Shown here in pieces: positions 53,263-61,700 of a DNA stretch of 64,000 bases. The notes under the pieces are model-generated. The model was not told the DNA's origin and ran no database searches. It saw only the letters and a list, made by a program, of their open reading frames with translations. The position numbers and the translations under genes were made by a program. Every line of letters starts with the position of its first letter. Position 1 is the stretch's first letter. This DNA comes from Nitrospira defluvii. GTDB lineage: Bacteria > Nitrospirota > Nitrospiria > Nitrospirales > Nitrospiraceae. The stretch is from contig FP929003.1 of assembly GCA_000196815.1 (NCBI GenBank), positions 992,001 to 1,056,000 of the forward strand, written 5' to 3'.

Positions 53263-53571
53263 CTACCGTTTTTCAGGCGGGATAGCTCGAATCGCGGCTG
53301 CGAACGACTCATGAGCCGCGAGATCAACCGGCCTGTGTTTGACGGTTGTGTTCGCCGGGTCCTTACCAAGAAAGTTGTCACCCTTCCAGTTGTTCGACGG
53401 TCTGATGGGTCTGGGAGCGAAGCCGCCACCACAGTTCGGGCAGACATTGCCCAACACCTGCTCCACACAGGCGGCACAAAACGTACATTCATAGGAGCAG
53501 ATGCGCGCTTCACGCGAATTGGGTGGCAGCGATTTGTTGCATTGCTCGCAGGTCGGCCTGAGTTCCAGCAT
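53263..53571 (-). CDS. DUF1272 family zinc-binding protein
   Basis: 102 residues matching DUF1272: LELRPTCEQCNKSLPPNSREARICSYECTFCAACVE and VCPNCGGGFAPRPIRP. Eight cysteines in four CxxC pairs would bind two zinc ions. The function of the family is unknown. It is one of several cassette-sized genes on the minus strand and is preceded by the second copy of the promoter-like module. Confidence 0.92.
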   Translation of the reverse strand: MLELRPTCEQCNKSLPPNSREARICSYECTFCAACVEQVLGNVCPNCGGGFAPRPIRPSNNWKGDNFLGKDPANTTVKHRPVDLAAHESFAAAIRAIPPEKR

Positions 53572-53619
53572 GGCGATTCCTTTTATGTGGAGCGGCTCGC
53601 ACAGAGGTCTGCTGTGGCA

Positions 53620-53648
53620 AGTCTACTGCAAAGTCGGAAGCGTATCCA
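53620..53648 (-). promoter_or_regulatory. Shared promoter-like module, copy 2
   Basis: On the minus strand TGGATA (53648-53643), a 17-bp spacer CGCTTCCGACTTTGCAG, and TAGACT (53625-53620), 49 bp upstream of the DUF1272 start. Confidence 0.45.
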
Positions 53649-53689
53649 TTGCTGCGGAGGTAGGGGGGAATGGGGGGAATGTTCAATGA

Positions 53690-54016
53690 TCAATGTTGAA
53701 TGGTCTGGATAAGCGGCGAGGGGCACCTTACAGATGACGAAGGAGCCGGTCCGCCACGCGCCGCGAAATATTGATTCAATAAAAGATTCCCGACCCCTTT
53801 TCTGTCACCGAACAACTCCGGGGACTCGAAGAAGCGACGGGCGTTCTCCAGTGAAGACCAGGCCGAGAAGTGGACGACGGTGTTGGCATCGTTGTCGTAC
53901 CGCAGGAGTTGGTGGCTGATTTCCCCTGCACGTTTTCTGAGATCTGCCGCGTGATCGAACACGGCTTTCCATGCGGGATAGGCTTCGACTTCATGAATGA
54001 TCAACACGTGGGGCAT
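53690..54016 (-). pseudogene. Truncated duplicate of the ABM-like gene
   Basis: The first 71 codons match the gene at 51766 nearly throughout (MPHVLIIHEVEAYPAWKAVFD identical, then LRKRAGEIS.QLLRY and VHFSAWSSLE.ARRFFESPEL). After ESPEL the sequence diverges: the family's C-terminal strand is replaced by an unrelated tail ending at 53690, so the frame stays open for 108 codons. The break is next to a sequence GATTCCCGACCCCTTTT on the plus strand, resembling REP-type repeats. The product would lack a conserved strand and is probably non-functional. Confidence 0.7.
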
Positions 54017-54072
54017 GTGAGCTCCAAGTACTGGTGGCGCGGTCGGATCTCATAAGTAAGTACGGTCGGCCA

Positions 54073-54101
54073 AGTGTACTGCAAAGGCGGAGGCGTATCC
54101 A
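54073..54101 (-). promoter_or_regulatory. Shared promoter-like module, copy 3
   Basis: On the minus strand TGGATA (54101-54096), a 17-bp spacer CGCCTCCGCCTTTGCAG, and TACACT (54078-54073), 57 bp upstream of the truncated ABM-like copy. Confidence 0.45.
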
Positions 54102-54129
54102 TCACTCCTGAAGCGTTGGTGGCGTACTC

Positions 54130-55095
54130 CTACAGCTTTCTAAGCGGAATGTCGGAGACAATGATTTTCTTTTCTGGTTCTGGTACCTCAGCATCTATAA
54201 GTAGCTTGAGGAAGGCGCTGCAGATGACTTGAGGGAATTCGCAAGGTCCGATAATGATTCTATCTAGCAGATCAGGGATGGCTAAACCGACAAGACCTTT
54301 CTCGGGGTTATTCTGCAGATTAAGCTTTAGCACTGGTTGAGGTGTCCCGCGAATGATCTCAACGCCCAATGTCGCGTGGTCTGTGGGATGCATTTTGGGC
54401 GACGCTACGTTCCGCCATTCTCGTTCCTCATGGAACCCAGGATGTTTCGTGCAGAGGACAGCGAAGCGAAGCATGATGAACACGATCTGTTTCACTGCTT
54501 CCTTGCCGAGACTCTTAATGAAATCGACCTCACTTTCCATGTTCTTCGCTATCTGTTCGAACTGGGCGGCGAAAGCGTCTGGATTGAGGTAGTTTATTGG
54601 ACTAGAAAACACGTTAAGCGTATTGGATTTACTGAACATCACCGCGCCATTGATAACGAGTGCAACTCCAGCCTGTCCACCGTAAGCCCTCCACATCGAA
54701 AGGCGCCCATGTTGATCTTCTTCTGGTAAGTGTTCGGACACGCAAGCGATAAATGTATCCTGCCTGATGCTAGGCCACCATCCATTAAAGAAGTCTTTGA
54801 CTTCATCGGCCAATCCGGGGAAACAGGCATTGAGCGTAGCATTGAAAATGTTGCCAGGCGCCGCATTGTAAGAGGCGTTGAGGCAATTGAATCCGTGGTC
54901 GACTTCCGAATAGTCATTCATCGTCGTGGTGTTTCGCATCCAAATCTGTTTATTCGTGAGGATGCAAGTCGCAGTTTCTGCAGTCGTGTAATAGACGAAG
55001 CGTCCTCCTGCTTCCAGGACTTCCTGGGTTTTACGTTTGAGGTGCGGAAAGAAGATGTGGGTAATTCGATCTTGATCTGCTGGCGAAAATGACAT
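54130..55095 (-). CDS. DUF2971 family protein
   Basis: 321 residues. The N-terminal part matches DUF2971: FVYYTTAETATCILTNKQIWMRNTTTMND, then FIACVSEHLPEEDQHGRLSMWRAYGGQAGVALVI, and a later REWRNVASPK block. Members are found in accessory and mobile regions, often near defence genes, but activity is unknown. Its base composition is visibly more AT-rich than neighbours (many AAT, ATT codons), which points to recent acquisition. It opens the minus-strand run of cassette-like genes. Confidence 0.85.
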   Translation of the reverse strand: MSFSPADQDRITHIFFPHLKRKTQEVLEAGGRFVYYTTAETATCILTNKQIWMRNTTTMNDYSEVDHGFNCLNASYNAAPGNIFNATLNACFPGLADEVKDFFNGWWPSIRQDTFIACVSEHLPEEDQHGRLSMWRAYGGQAGVALVINGAVMFSKSNTLNVFSSPINYLNPDAFAAQFEQIAKNMESEVDFIKSLGKEAVKQIVFIMLRFAVLCTKHPGFHEEREWRNVASPKMHPTDHATLGVEIIRGTPQPVLKLNLQNNPEKGLVGLAIPDLLDRIIIGPCEFPQVICSAFLKLLIDAEVPEPEKKIIVSDIPLRKL

Positions 55096-55520
55096 TTAGT
55101 TTGCGCCTCGTTTACTTACTAAAGGAGACTCCCGGGATTGATCATCAACTAATAGGACGAGAACCATTCTACTTTTTCAAGGTAGTCCCGTCTATTTCTA
55201 AGCGCGCGCATCGGCCGAGCAGCGCCGGTTGCATACAAGGTTCGATAGGTTTGGCTTGCCGCGGCTCGCGTGCACAAGGAATCGCCAGGGCTGCGCTATC
55301 TTCCCGTCCGACTGATACCATGATCCTGGGTGACGCTGAGCACTCCAGATTCCGGTTGCTACCGAGCCTCTCCAGGGCCCCTTCGGCCCATCTCACCGAC
55401 TTCCCCTAGGCCCTCTTCTCAGCGGTGGTTTCATTGATTGTGCGGGAAGGGGTGTCGTAGAATTATGCAGGGCACAGCGGCCCATAATTCTGAGTGTCTC
55501 ATTCAACTGAAAGGCTGCAG
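55096..55520. other. 425-bp intergenic region upstream of nadA
   Basis: A 75-codon minus-strand frame (GTG 55396 to 55169) has no matching family or ribosome-binding site, so coding is doubtful. The dyad at 55460-55490 lies just before nadA. Confidence 0.45.
55460..55490. promoter_or_regulatory. Dyad GAATTATG-15-CATAATTC upstream of nadA
   Basis: Two perfectly complementary eight-base arms (55460-55467 and 55483-55490) flank a 15-base GC-rich centre, about 30 bp before the nadA start. It could bind a dimeric regulator or form a leader hairpin. Confidence 0.4.
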
Positions 55521-56624
55521 GTGAAAACGGTCGCCACGCTTCCCCGTCCCATTACCGACTATCAATCCTTGTCTGCCGAAGAACTCTTCGAACGGACCCG
55601 CGCGGCCAAACGGACCCTCGGCGACCGGGTGATGATCCTCGGCCACAATTATCAGCGCGATGAAGTGATCCAGCATGCCGACTTTCGCGGCGACTCCCTG
55701 ATTCTTGCGCAGGTGGCCGAGCAGCGTTCCGATCGTCCGTACGTCGTGTTCTGCGGTGTCCACTTTATGGCGGAAACCGCCGATGTGTTGAGCCGTTCCA
55801 ATCAGACGGTCATTCTTCCTGACATGGCGGCCGGCTGTTCCATGGCCGACATGGCTGCGATCGAGCAAGTCGAACAGTGCTGGGACGCACTCGGGCGGGT
55901 CGTGCCGGTCGAAGAAACGGTCATGCCGGCGGTCTATGTGAACTCAGCCGCGATCTTGAAGGCGTTCTGCGGCGAACATGGCGGGCTCACCTGTACCTCG
56001 TCCAATGCGCGGAAGGTCATCGAGTGGAGCTGGGCGCGTCGCGAAAAAATTCTGTTTTTCCCCGATGAGCACCTGGGCCGCAACACGGCCAACAAAATGG
56101 GCATTCCTCGCGAGCAGATGATCGTGTGGGATCCTTACATGCCGCGCGGCGGTAATTCGGTTGAAGCGATTCAGCGGGCCAAGTTGATCCTCTGGAAGGG
56201 CCATTGCAGCGTGCACCAGATGTTCCAGCCGTCCCATGTGGACTATTTCCGCAAGCAGTACCCGGACGTGAAGGTCATCGTCCATCCCGAATGCCATGAG
56301 GATGTGGTGAACCAGGCCGATCTGGTCGGCTCGACGGAGTACATCATCCGGACAATCACAGCGGCCCCGGCGGGCACCACCTGGGCGGTCGGGACGGAAC
56401 TGAATCTGGTCAATCGCCTGAAGCATGAGCAGACCGATAAGAAGGTGTTCTTCCTGTCGTCGATCGTCTGCCAATGCGCAACCATGTACCGGATCGACGC
56501 CCCGCATCTCTGCTGGGCGCTGGAAAACCTTGCCGACGGTCATGTCGTGAACCGGATTGTGGTCCCGGATGACGAAAAGCAGTGGGCGAAGGTGGCGTTG
56601 GACCGCATGATGGCGCTCAGCTAG
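55521..56624 (+). CDS. nadA: Quinolinate synthase NadA
   Basis: Condenses iminoaspartate with dihydroxyacetone phosphate to quinolinate in NAD synthesis, using a [4Fe-4S] cluster. 367 residues from GTG 55521, where AAAGG precedes by seven bases; GTG 55494 is a longer alternative. Signatures are VMILGHNYQRDEVIQHADF, VVFCGVHFMAETADVL, TCTSSNARKV, IVHPECHEDV and VCQCATMYRID. The three cluster Cys residues (FCGVH, LTCTS, VCQCA) are present. nadB and nadC are not in the window. Confidence 0.96.
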   Translation: MKTVATLPRPITDYQSLSAEELFERTRAAKRTLGDRVMILGHNYQRDEVIQHADFRGDSLILAQVAEQRSDRPYVVFCGVHFMAETADVLSRSNQTVILPDMAAGCSMADMAAIEQVEQCWDALGRVVPVEETVMPAVYVNSAAILKAFCGEHGGLTCTSSNARKVIEWSWARREKILFFPDEHLGRNTANKMGIPREQMIVWDPYMPRGGNSVEAIQRAKLILWKGHCSVHQMFQPSHVDYFRKQYPDVKVIVHPECHEDVVNQADLVGSTEYIIRTITAAPAGTTWAVGTELNLVNRLKHEQTDKKVFFLSSIVCQCATMYRIDAPHLCWALENLADGHVVNRIVVPDDEKQWAKVALDRMMALS

Positions 56625-56747
56625 CAAGCTGTGGAAAAGGCCGCCTGCGGCGTTCTCGCGTCGATCGCATGTTCAACGTACCGCAAGGGTACGCCTCACA
56701 TGCTCCCTCGCTGCGGCCTTGCCGGACGACCATTCTGAACAGCTTGC
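56624..56747 (-). repeat. Dispersed palindromic intergenic repeat, copy 4 (best preserved)
   Basis: 124 bp with complementary ends GCAAGCTGT (56624-56632) and ACAGCTTGC (56739-56747), a core CGTACC-GCAAG-GGTACG, and internal arms GGCCGCCTGCGGCGTTCTCGC and CTCGCTGCGGCC. The whole element can fold into one long imperfect hairpin. It begins at the nadA stop. The other copies are at 40273, 42461, 43411 and 60225. Confidence 0.7.
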
Positions 56748-56886
56748 AGGACAGCCAGATCCTACCAGTCACTTTGCTAAATGGCTCCGGCTGCCAACAA
56801 ACCACTGGTTCCTCTCGCCTCGTTTCGGTATAGTCCTATTTTTACGCGCACTTCATGACTCTTTTGTTCCTCAGATAGATCATCCT

Positions 56887-59706
56887 ATGGACTATAAATC
56901 GACCCTTAACTTGCCCAAGACCGACTTCCCGATGAAGGCGAACCTGCCGCAGCGGGAGCCGGAGATGCTGGCCCGATGGACGCAGGAAAAGCTGTACGAG
57001 CGTATCCAGGAGTCCCGCCAGGGTTTTCCGCGCTATGTGTTGCACGACGGGCCACCCTATGCGAACGGGCGGATCCACATCGGCCACGCGCTGAACAAGA
57101 TTCTGAAAGACATCATCATCAAGTCGAAAACGATGTCCGGCTATCAAGTTCCCTACGTGCCCGGCTGGGATTGCCACGGTCTGCCGATCGAGCATCAAGT
57201 CCTGAAGGAACTGGGGGATAAGAAGCGGGATTTGGATGCCCTCGCCATCCGCAAGCTCTGTAAGGAATATGCCGAGAAATACGTCTCGATTCAGCGGGAA
57301 GAGTTTCAGCGGTTGGGTGTGCTGGGCGAATGGCAGCAGCCGTATCTCACGTTGAACCCGGCCTATGAAGGCACCATCATCCGTGAGTTCGGTCGCTTCG
57401 TGGAGCGCGGCGGGGTCTACAAGGGCCTGAAGCCGGTCTTGTGGTGCACCCAGGACCAGACCGCGTTGGCCGAAGCGGAAGTCGAATACGACGATCACAC
57501 GTCGCCCTCGGTCTATGTGAAGTTTCCGCTGGTAAGTCCCCCGGTTGTCTTGAGCAAGCGGTTCGGCGGGCTTGCATTTCCTGCCGATGTGAAGAGCGCC
57601 TCCGTCCTGATCTGGACGACCACCCCTTGGACCCTGCCGGCGAACCAGGCCGTCTGTCTGCATGCCGACATCGACTATGCCTTTGTGCAGGTCGGCGACG
57701 AGCTGCTCGTCATCGCCGAGAAGTTGGTGGAGTCGGTGGCGAAGGCCTGCGGTCTTCCCCCCTACAACGTTGTGGGCGTCAAAAAAGGCGCTGAGGGGTT
57801 CGAAGGGTTGGAAACGCAACGCCCATTGACCACCGGCCTGTCACCGCTGCTTCTGGGCGACTTCGTCACGTTGGAGCAGGGAACGGGTTGCGTGCACATC
57901 GCGCCGGGCCACGGTATGGAAGACTATCTGCTGGTGTTGGATCACAATGCCAAGGCCAGCGTCGGTGAGCGGCTGGAAATCCTGGCGCCGGTGGATAACG
58001 GCGGGAAGTTCACGGCCGCTGTTCCGGAGTTCGCCGGGCAACATGTCTTCAAAGCCAATCCCAAAATCGTGGAGCGCCTCAAGGAAAACGGCCGCTTACT
58101 CGGCCACGGATCGCTCAACCACTCCTATCCCCACTGCTGGCGTTGCAAGCAGCCGGTCATCTTCCGCGCGACCGAACAGTGGTTCGTCTCGATGGAGACG
58201 AATGAGTTGCGGAAGGAAGCGCTGGCGGAGATTGAACGGGTGCGCTGGATTCCCGCCTACGGGCGCGACCGGATCAACGGAATGATCGAGAACCGGCCCG
58301 ATTGGTGCCTCTCGCGCCAACGTGTCTGGGGCACGCCGATCCCGGGTTTTACCTGCGTGAAGTGCGGCAAGGTGCTAGCGCATCCGCGGGTGATCGATCA
58401 TGTCGCCGATTTGATCGGCCAACATGGGACCGACTATTGGTTTGCCAACCAGGCTGCCGCATTGCTGCCTGACGGGACTCAGTGCGAAGGCTGCGGCGAA
58501 GCCGAGTTCGAGAAGGAGCGTGACATTCTGGACGTGTGGTTCGAGTCCGGCGTGAGTTATGCGGCTGTGCTCAAGTCCCGGCAGTGGTATCCGGCGGATT
58601 TGTATCTGGAAGGATCGGACCAGCATCGCGGCTGGTTCCATAGCGCCCTGTTGGCCGGCGTGATCACCGACCATCGCGCGCCATATAAGGCCGTGCTGAC
58701 GCATGGATTTGTATTGGACGGGGCGGGGCGGAAGATGTCCAAATCGGCGGGCAACGTCGTGGCGCCGCAGGATGTGATCAAACAATCGGGTGCGGAAATT
58801 CTCCGCCTCTGGGTGTCGGCGCAGGACTATCGTGAGGATCTGCGGATTTCCCAGGAGATCCTGAACCATCTCATCGAAGCCTACCGCAAGATCCGCAACA
58901 CCTGCCGGTTCCTGCTGAGTAATCTCTACGACTTCGATCCGGCGCAGCACCGCGTGCCGTTCGAGCAGTTGCCTGAATTGGATCGTTGGGCATTGATGCG
59001 CTTGGGCGACCTGGTTCCGCGCGTGCGCAAGGGCTACGACGAATTCGAGTTCCATACGATCTTTCATGCGCTGAACAACTTCTGTTCGGTGGATTTGAGC
59101 GCGGTCTATCTCGATATCCTGAAGGACCGGCTTTATACGTTCCGCAAGGATTCGCCGCTACGGCGCGGGTCGCAGACCGTGTTATTCGATATCCTGGTGG
59201 CCCTCACGAAGCTGATGGCGCCGGTGCTGAGTTTCACCGCCGAGGAAATCTGGCGGATGCTGCCGGAGTCGGTGCGGGCGGATTCGAAGGCCGATAGCGT
59301 GCACCTGGCCATGTTCCCGGAAGTCGATCCGCGCTGGGCGGACACGAAGCTGGCTGAACGGTGGGAGCGATTGCTGGAAGTGAGAACGGCCGTCCAAGCG
59401 GCGCTGGAAGTGCAACGGCGTGAGAAGGTGATCGGCGCGCCGCTGGAAGCGAAAGTGCTGATCGACGCTCACCCTGCCCGGTACGACCTTTTGAAAACGT
59501 ACGGCCAGGATCTCCCGGCGTTTTTCATCGTCTCTGATGTGGTTCTGCAGTCTGTGCCGCAGCTGCCCGAGAAGCCAGGTTTTGCGATTACCGTGGAGAA
59601 GGCGACGGGTGTGAAATGCGAACGGTGCTGGAATTATCGTGCAGCCGTGGGAAGCTTCCCCGACCATCCGACCCTCTGCGACCGTTGCGTTGAGGCGGTC
59701 CGTTGA
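56887..59706 (+). CDS. ileS: Isoleucyl-tRNA synthetase
   Basis: 939-residue class I synthetase. HIGH signature HIGHALNKILKD, KMSKS as RKMSKSAGNVV, the CP1 editing domain region (LIWTTTPWTLPANQAVCL) and WFESGVSYAAVL are all present. The C-terminal zinc-binding module reads CERCWNY and CDRC, as in bacterial-type enzymes of the E. coli class. ATG 56887 (MDYKSTLNLPKTDFPMKANLPQ) is chosen because it matches the usual bacterial N-terminus; the frame opens further upstream at 56719. lspA starts within its stop codon. Confidence 0.97.
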   Translation: MDYKSTLNLPKTDFPMKANLPQREPEMLARWTQEKLYERIQESRQGFPRYVLHDGPPYANGRIHIGHALNKILKDIIIKSKTMSGYQVPYVPGWDCHGLPIEHQVLKELGDKKRDLDALAIRKLCKEYAEKYVSIQREEFQRLGVLGEWQQPYLTLNPAYEGTIIREFGRFVERGGVYKGLKPVLWCTQDQTALAEAEVEYDDHTSPSVYVKFPLVSPPVVLSKRFGGLAFPADVKSASVLIWTTTPWTLPANQAVCLHADIDYAFVQVGDELLVIAEKLVESVAKACGLPPYNVVGVKKGAEGFEGLETQRPLTTGLSPLLLGDFVTLEQGTGCVHIAPGHGMEDYLLVLDHNAKASVGERLEILAPVDNGGKFTAAVPEFAGQHVFKANPKIVERLKENGRLLGHGSLNHSYPHCWRCKQPVIFRATEQWFVSMETNELRKEALAEIERVRWIPAYGRDRINGMIENRPDWCLSRQRVWGTPIPGFTCVKCGKVLAHPRVIDHVADLIGQHGTDYWFANQAAALLPDGTQCEGCGEAEFEKERDILDVWFESGVSYAAVLKSRQWYPADLYLEGSDQHRGWFHSALLAGVITDHRAPYKAVLTHGFVLDGAGRKMSKSAGNVVAPQDVIKQSGAEILRLWVSAQDYREDLRISQEILNHLIEAYRKIRNTCRFLLSNLYDFDPAQHRVPFEQLPELDRWALMRLGDLVPRVRKGYDEFEFHTIFHALNNFCSVDLSAVYLDILKDRLYTFRKDSPLRRGSQTVLFDILVALTKLMAPVLSFTAEEIWRMLPESVRADSKADSVHLAMFPEVDPRWADTKLAERWERLLEVRTAVQAALEVQRREKVIGAPLEAKVLIDAHPARYDLLKTYGQDLPAFFIVSDVVLQSVPQLPEKPGFAITVEKATGVKCERCWNYRAAVGSFPDHPTLCDRCVEAVR

Positions 59707-60224
59707 GCAACTCCGTCCGTTATCTGCTGCTTGGTGTGCTCAGCCTGGCGATCGTCGTGCTGGATCAAGTCACCAAGCTCTCCGTCATGGAGTCCATGCG
59801 GCTCCATGAATCCATTCCGGTCATCACCAACTTCTTCAGCATCACTTACATCCGGAACCCCGGCGCGGCCTTCGGGTTTCTCTCCTCCAGCAGCAGCTCG
59901 TTCCGGTTCGTGTTTTTTGGAGTGACCTCGGTTTTTGCCGTGGGTCTGCTCGGGACGATTCTGGTTCGCATGCCGAAGGATGATTGGATGGGGCGGCTGA
60001 GCGTGGCGGCGATTCTCGGCGGGGCGATCGGGAATTTACTGGACCGCTTGCGCTACGGGGAAGTGATCGACTTTCTGGACTTTTATTTCAACGCCTACCA
60101 TTTCCCTGCGTTTAACGTCGCCGACTCGGCGATCACCGTCGGGGTGGCGTTTCTGATTCTGCACTTCGCGTTGGAGAAGGAGCCGGAGGCGACTCCGGTG
60201 GTACCCGACAACCCTCCTTCCTGA
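59703..60224 (+). CDS. lspA: Lipoprotein signal peptidase
   Basis: Aspartic membrane protease that removes the signal peptide of lipoproteins after lipidation. 173 residues, four membrane helices. Catalytic Asp residues lie in GNLLDRLRYGEVIDFLDFYF and FNVADSAITVG, and ITYIRNPGAAFGFL is the other conserved block. Start TTG 59703 overlaps the ileS stop by four bases, the widespread ileS-lspA arrangement. It would process the several lipoproteins encoded here. Confidence 0.95.
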   Translation: MSNSVRYLLLGVLSLAIVVLDQVTKLSVMESMRLHESIPVITNFFSITYIRNPGAAFGFLSSSSSSFRFVFFGVTSVFAVGLLGTILVRMPKDDWMGRLSVAAILGGAIGNLLDRLRYGEVIDFLDFYFNAYHFPAFNVADSAITVGVAFLILHFALEKEPEATPVVPDNPPS

Positions 60225-60263
60225 CAGGATGCTGGCGAATCCCGCCGGCAGCGTTCCCGCGTC
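60225..60263 (-). repeat. Dispersed palindromic intergenic repeat, copy 5 (truncated)
   Basis: CAGGATGCTGGCGAATCCCG then CCGGCAGCGTTCCCGCGTC corresponds to the outer arm of the family only. It directly follows the lspA stop. Confidence 0.45.
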
Positions 60264-60274
60264 ATTCTTCCTAA

Positions 60275-60547
60275 TCAGACCGGCATCGTGATGATAAAGC
60301 CGCCTTGTTCCCGGAATTGGCGCTGCTGCTCTTCCGAAAACATGACCAGTGGTTCACTGTGGCAGAACTGGCATTCCTTAAGGGTGATGACCGCGTTCGG
60401 TTCACCGATTCCCACCAGATATTGCTTGGCGAGGACGAGGGCCTTCTCCTGATTTGTGGTCATCACGTCGAAGTGGAGCTTGCCGTTCTTTCCTTTGACC
60501 CAGGTATCGTAGACGTGGACGCTGTCCGTTTGGTTTGCCATGGTCAT
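60275..60547 (-). CDS. DUF2024 family protein
   Basis: 90 residues from ATG 60547, with AAGGAG seven bases upstream. The pattern VHVYDTWVKGKNGKLHFDVMTTNQEKAL, LVGIGEPNAVITLKECQFCHSEPL and a closing GGFIITM matches DUF2024, a small cytoplasmic family of unknown function with a CxxCH-like motif (CQFCH) that is not a heme site here because no export signal exists. It lies 23 bp after the uppP gene on the same strand. Confidence 0.9.
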   Translation of the reverse strand: MTMANQTDSVHVYDTWVKGKNGKLHFDVMTTNQEKALVLAKQYLVGIGEPNAVITLKECQFCHSEPLVMFSEEQQRQFREQGGFIITMPV

Positions 60548-60570
60548 TCGGCTCCTTGGTATGAGTGTAG

Positions 60571-61446
60571 TTAGCGGACGACCAGCAGCACGATGACACC
60601 CAGTACCATGCGGTAATAGGCGAAGACGCTCAGGCTGTGGCGTTGCACATAGGTGAGGAAGGCGGCGATGACGGCCCAGGCGACGGCGAACGAGACCACC
60701 AGCCCGATGCCGAGCGCCACGTAGTCGTCCTGGCTGAATGCGGCTTGGGATTTCAGCATCTGATAAATGGTGGCGATGATCATCGTCGGCAGTGCCAGGA
60801 AGAAGGAATATTCCGTGGCGACGCGGCGGTCGAGGCCGGCCAGCAGTCCGCCGACAATGGTTGCGCCGGAACGGGACATGCCGGGAATCAATGAGGCGCA
60901 TTGGGCCAGGCCGACCCACAAGGCCAAGCGAGGCGTGACCTGGAGTAGTTCCTTGACGCGCACACGATCCCGCATCCGTTCGACCACTAGTATGATGATG
61001 CCCCCCACGATCAGCGAAATCGCCACGGTCGTCGGTGAGAAGAGATAGGCCTTGATCGACTTATGGGCGAGGAACCCCACGAGCGCCGCGGGCAAGAAAG
61101 CCAATCCTAAGCCGATTACAAACCAGAGGTTCGGCTGGGCTTGAATGGACTGTTGAATGAGAGTTGCCCACGAGGCATTCCCTCGGGCGGCCACGAGCGA
61201 CCGGAAGTCACGCTGTTCACGGAATGCGTGCGAGGCCAGCGAGGCCAGCTTGGTGCGTTCGTAGGCGATGATGGCGAGGATGGATCCCAGCTGGATCGAA
61301 ATCTCGACGTTTGAGGCGATGTCCCCGGTGAATCCGAGCGCGTGGCCGACGAGAATGAGATGCCCCGTCGAGGAGACGGGAAGAAATTCCGTCAGCCCTT
61401 CGATGACGCCGAGAATGATCGCGAGCTCCGGGCCCCAGTTCATCAT
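60571..61446 (-). CDS. uppP: Undecaprenyl-diphosphatase UppP/BacA
   Basis: Dephosphorylates undecaprenyl pyrophosphate to recycle the lipid carrier for peptidoglycan synthesis. 291 residues with eight membrane helices. Conserved blocks are IEGLTEFLPVSSTGHLILVG and SLIPGMSRSGATIVGGLLAG, which hold the catalytic Glu/Ser/Arg residues. Starts at ATG 61446 or the adjacent 61443. Length is standard (about 270-290). Confidence 0.96.
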   Translation of the reverse strand: MMNWGPELAIILGVIEGLTEFLPVSSTGHLILVGHALGFTGDIASNVEISIQLGSILAIIAYERTKLASLASHAFREQRDFRSLVAARGNASWATLIQQSIQAQPNLWFVIGLGLAFLPAALVGFLAHKSIKAYLFSPTTVAISLIVGGIIILVVERMRDRVRVKELLQVTPRLALWVGLAQCASLIPGMSRSGATIVGGLLAGLDRRVATEYSFFLALPTMIIATIYQMLKSQAAFSQDDYVALGIGLVVSFAVAWAVIAAFLTYVQRHSLSVFAYYRMVLGVIVLLVVR

Positions 61447-61620
61447 AATAGTCTGATCAGGATGGTCTGTGAGTGTGCTGCTGGTCGGTTACGGGGTTGT
61501 GCTGAACGGTGTTTGCATATTCCCAGACTGCTCCCTGGCAGTCAAGTGTCGTCGAAATTTGCGGAGTCGCCGCGGACTGTGGGCGACTCACCGGCAGGCA
61601 CTTGGCAATCGGCAAACTTG

Positions 61621-61649
61621 TTGACAAAGTTGAGATGATGGCATACACA
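61621..61649 (+). promoter_or_regulatory. Candidate sigma-70 promoter of the coiled-coil lipoprotein gene
   Basis: TTGACA at 61621-61626 and TACACA at 61644-61649 with a 17-bp spacer, about 45 bp before the ATG. Confidence 0.4.
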
Positions 61650-61700
61650 CAACAAGAGAGAAGAGGTCCGATCGGTCCAGATCGAACAGGGGAGGGTCGC

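Noticed and set aside
51100-55100. Chromosomal integron cassette array
   Set aside because: Gene types and orientation fit, but no GTTRRRY/RYYYAAC attC pairs were found in the gaps apart from one isolated GTTGAAT near 53680, and no integrase is present.
55169-55396. 75-codon minus-strand gene upstream of nadA
   Set aside because: GTG start without a ribosome-binding site and no family match; could not be supported.
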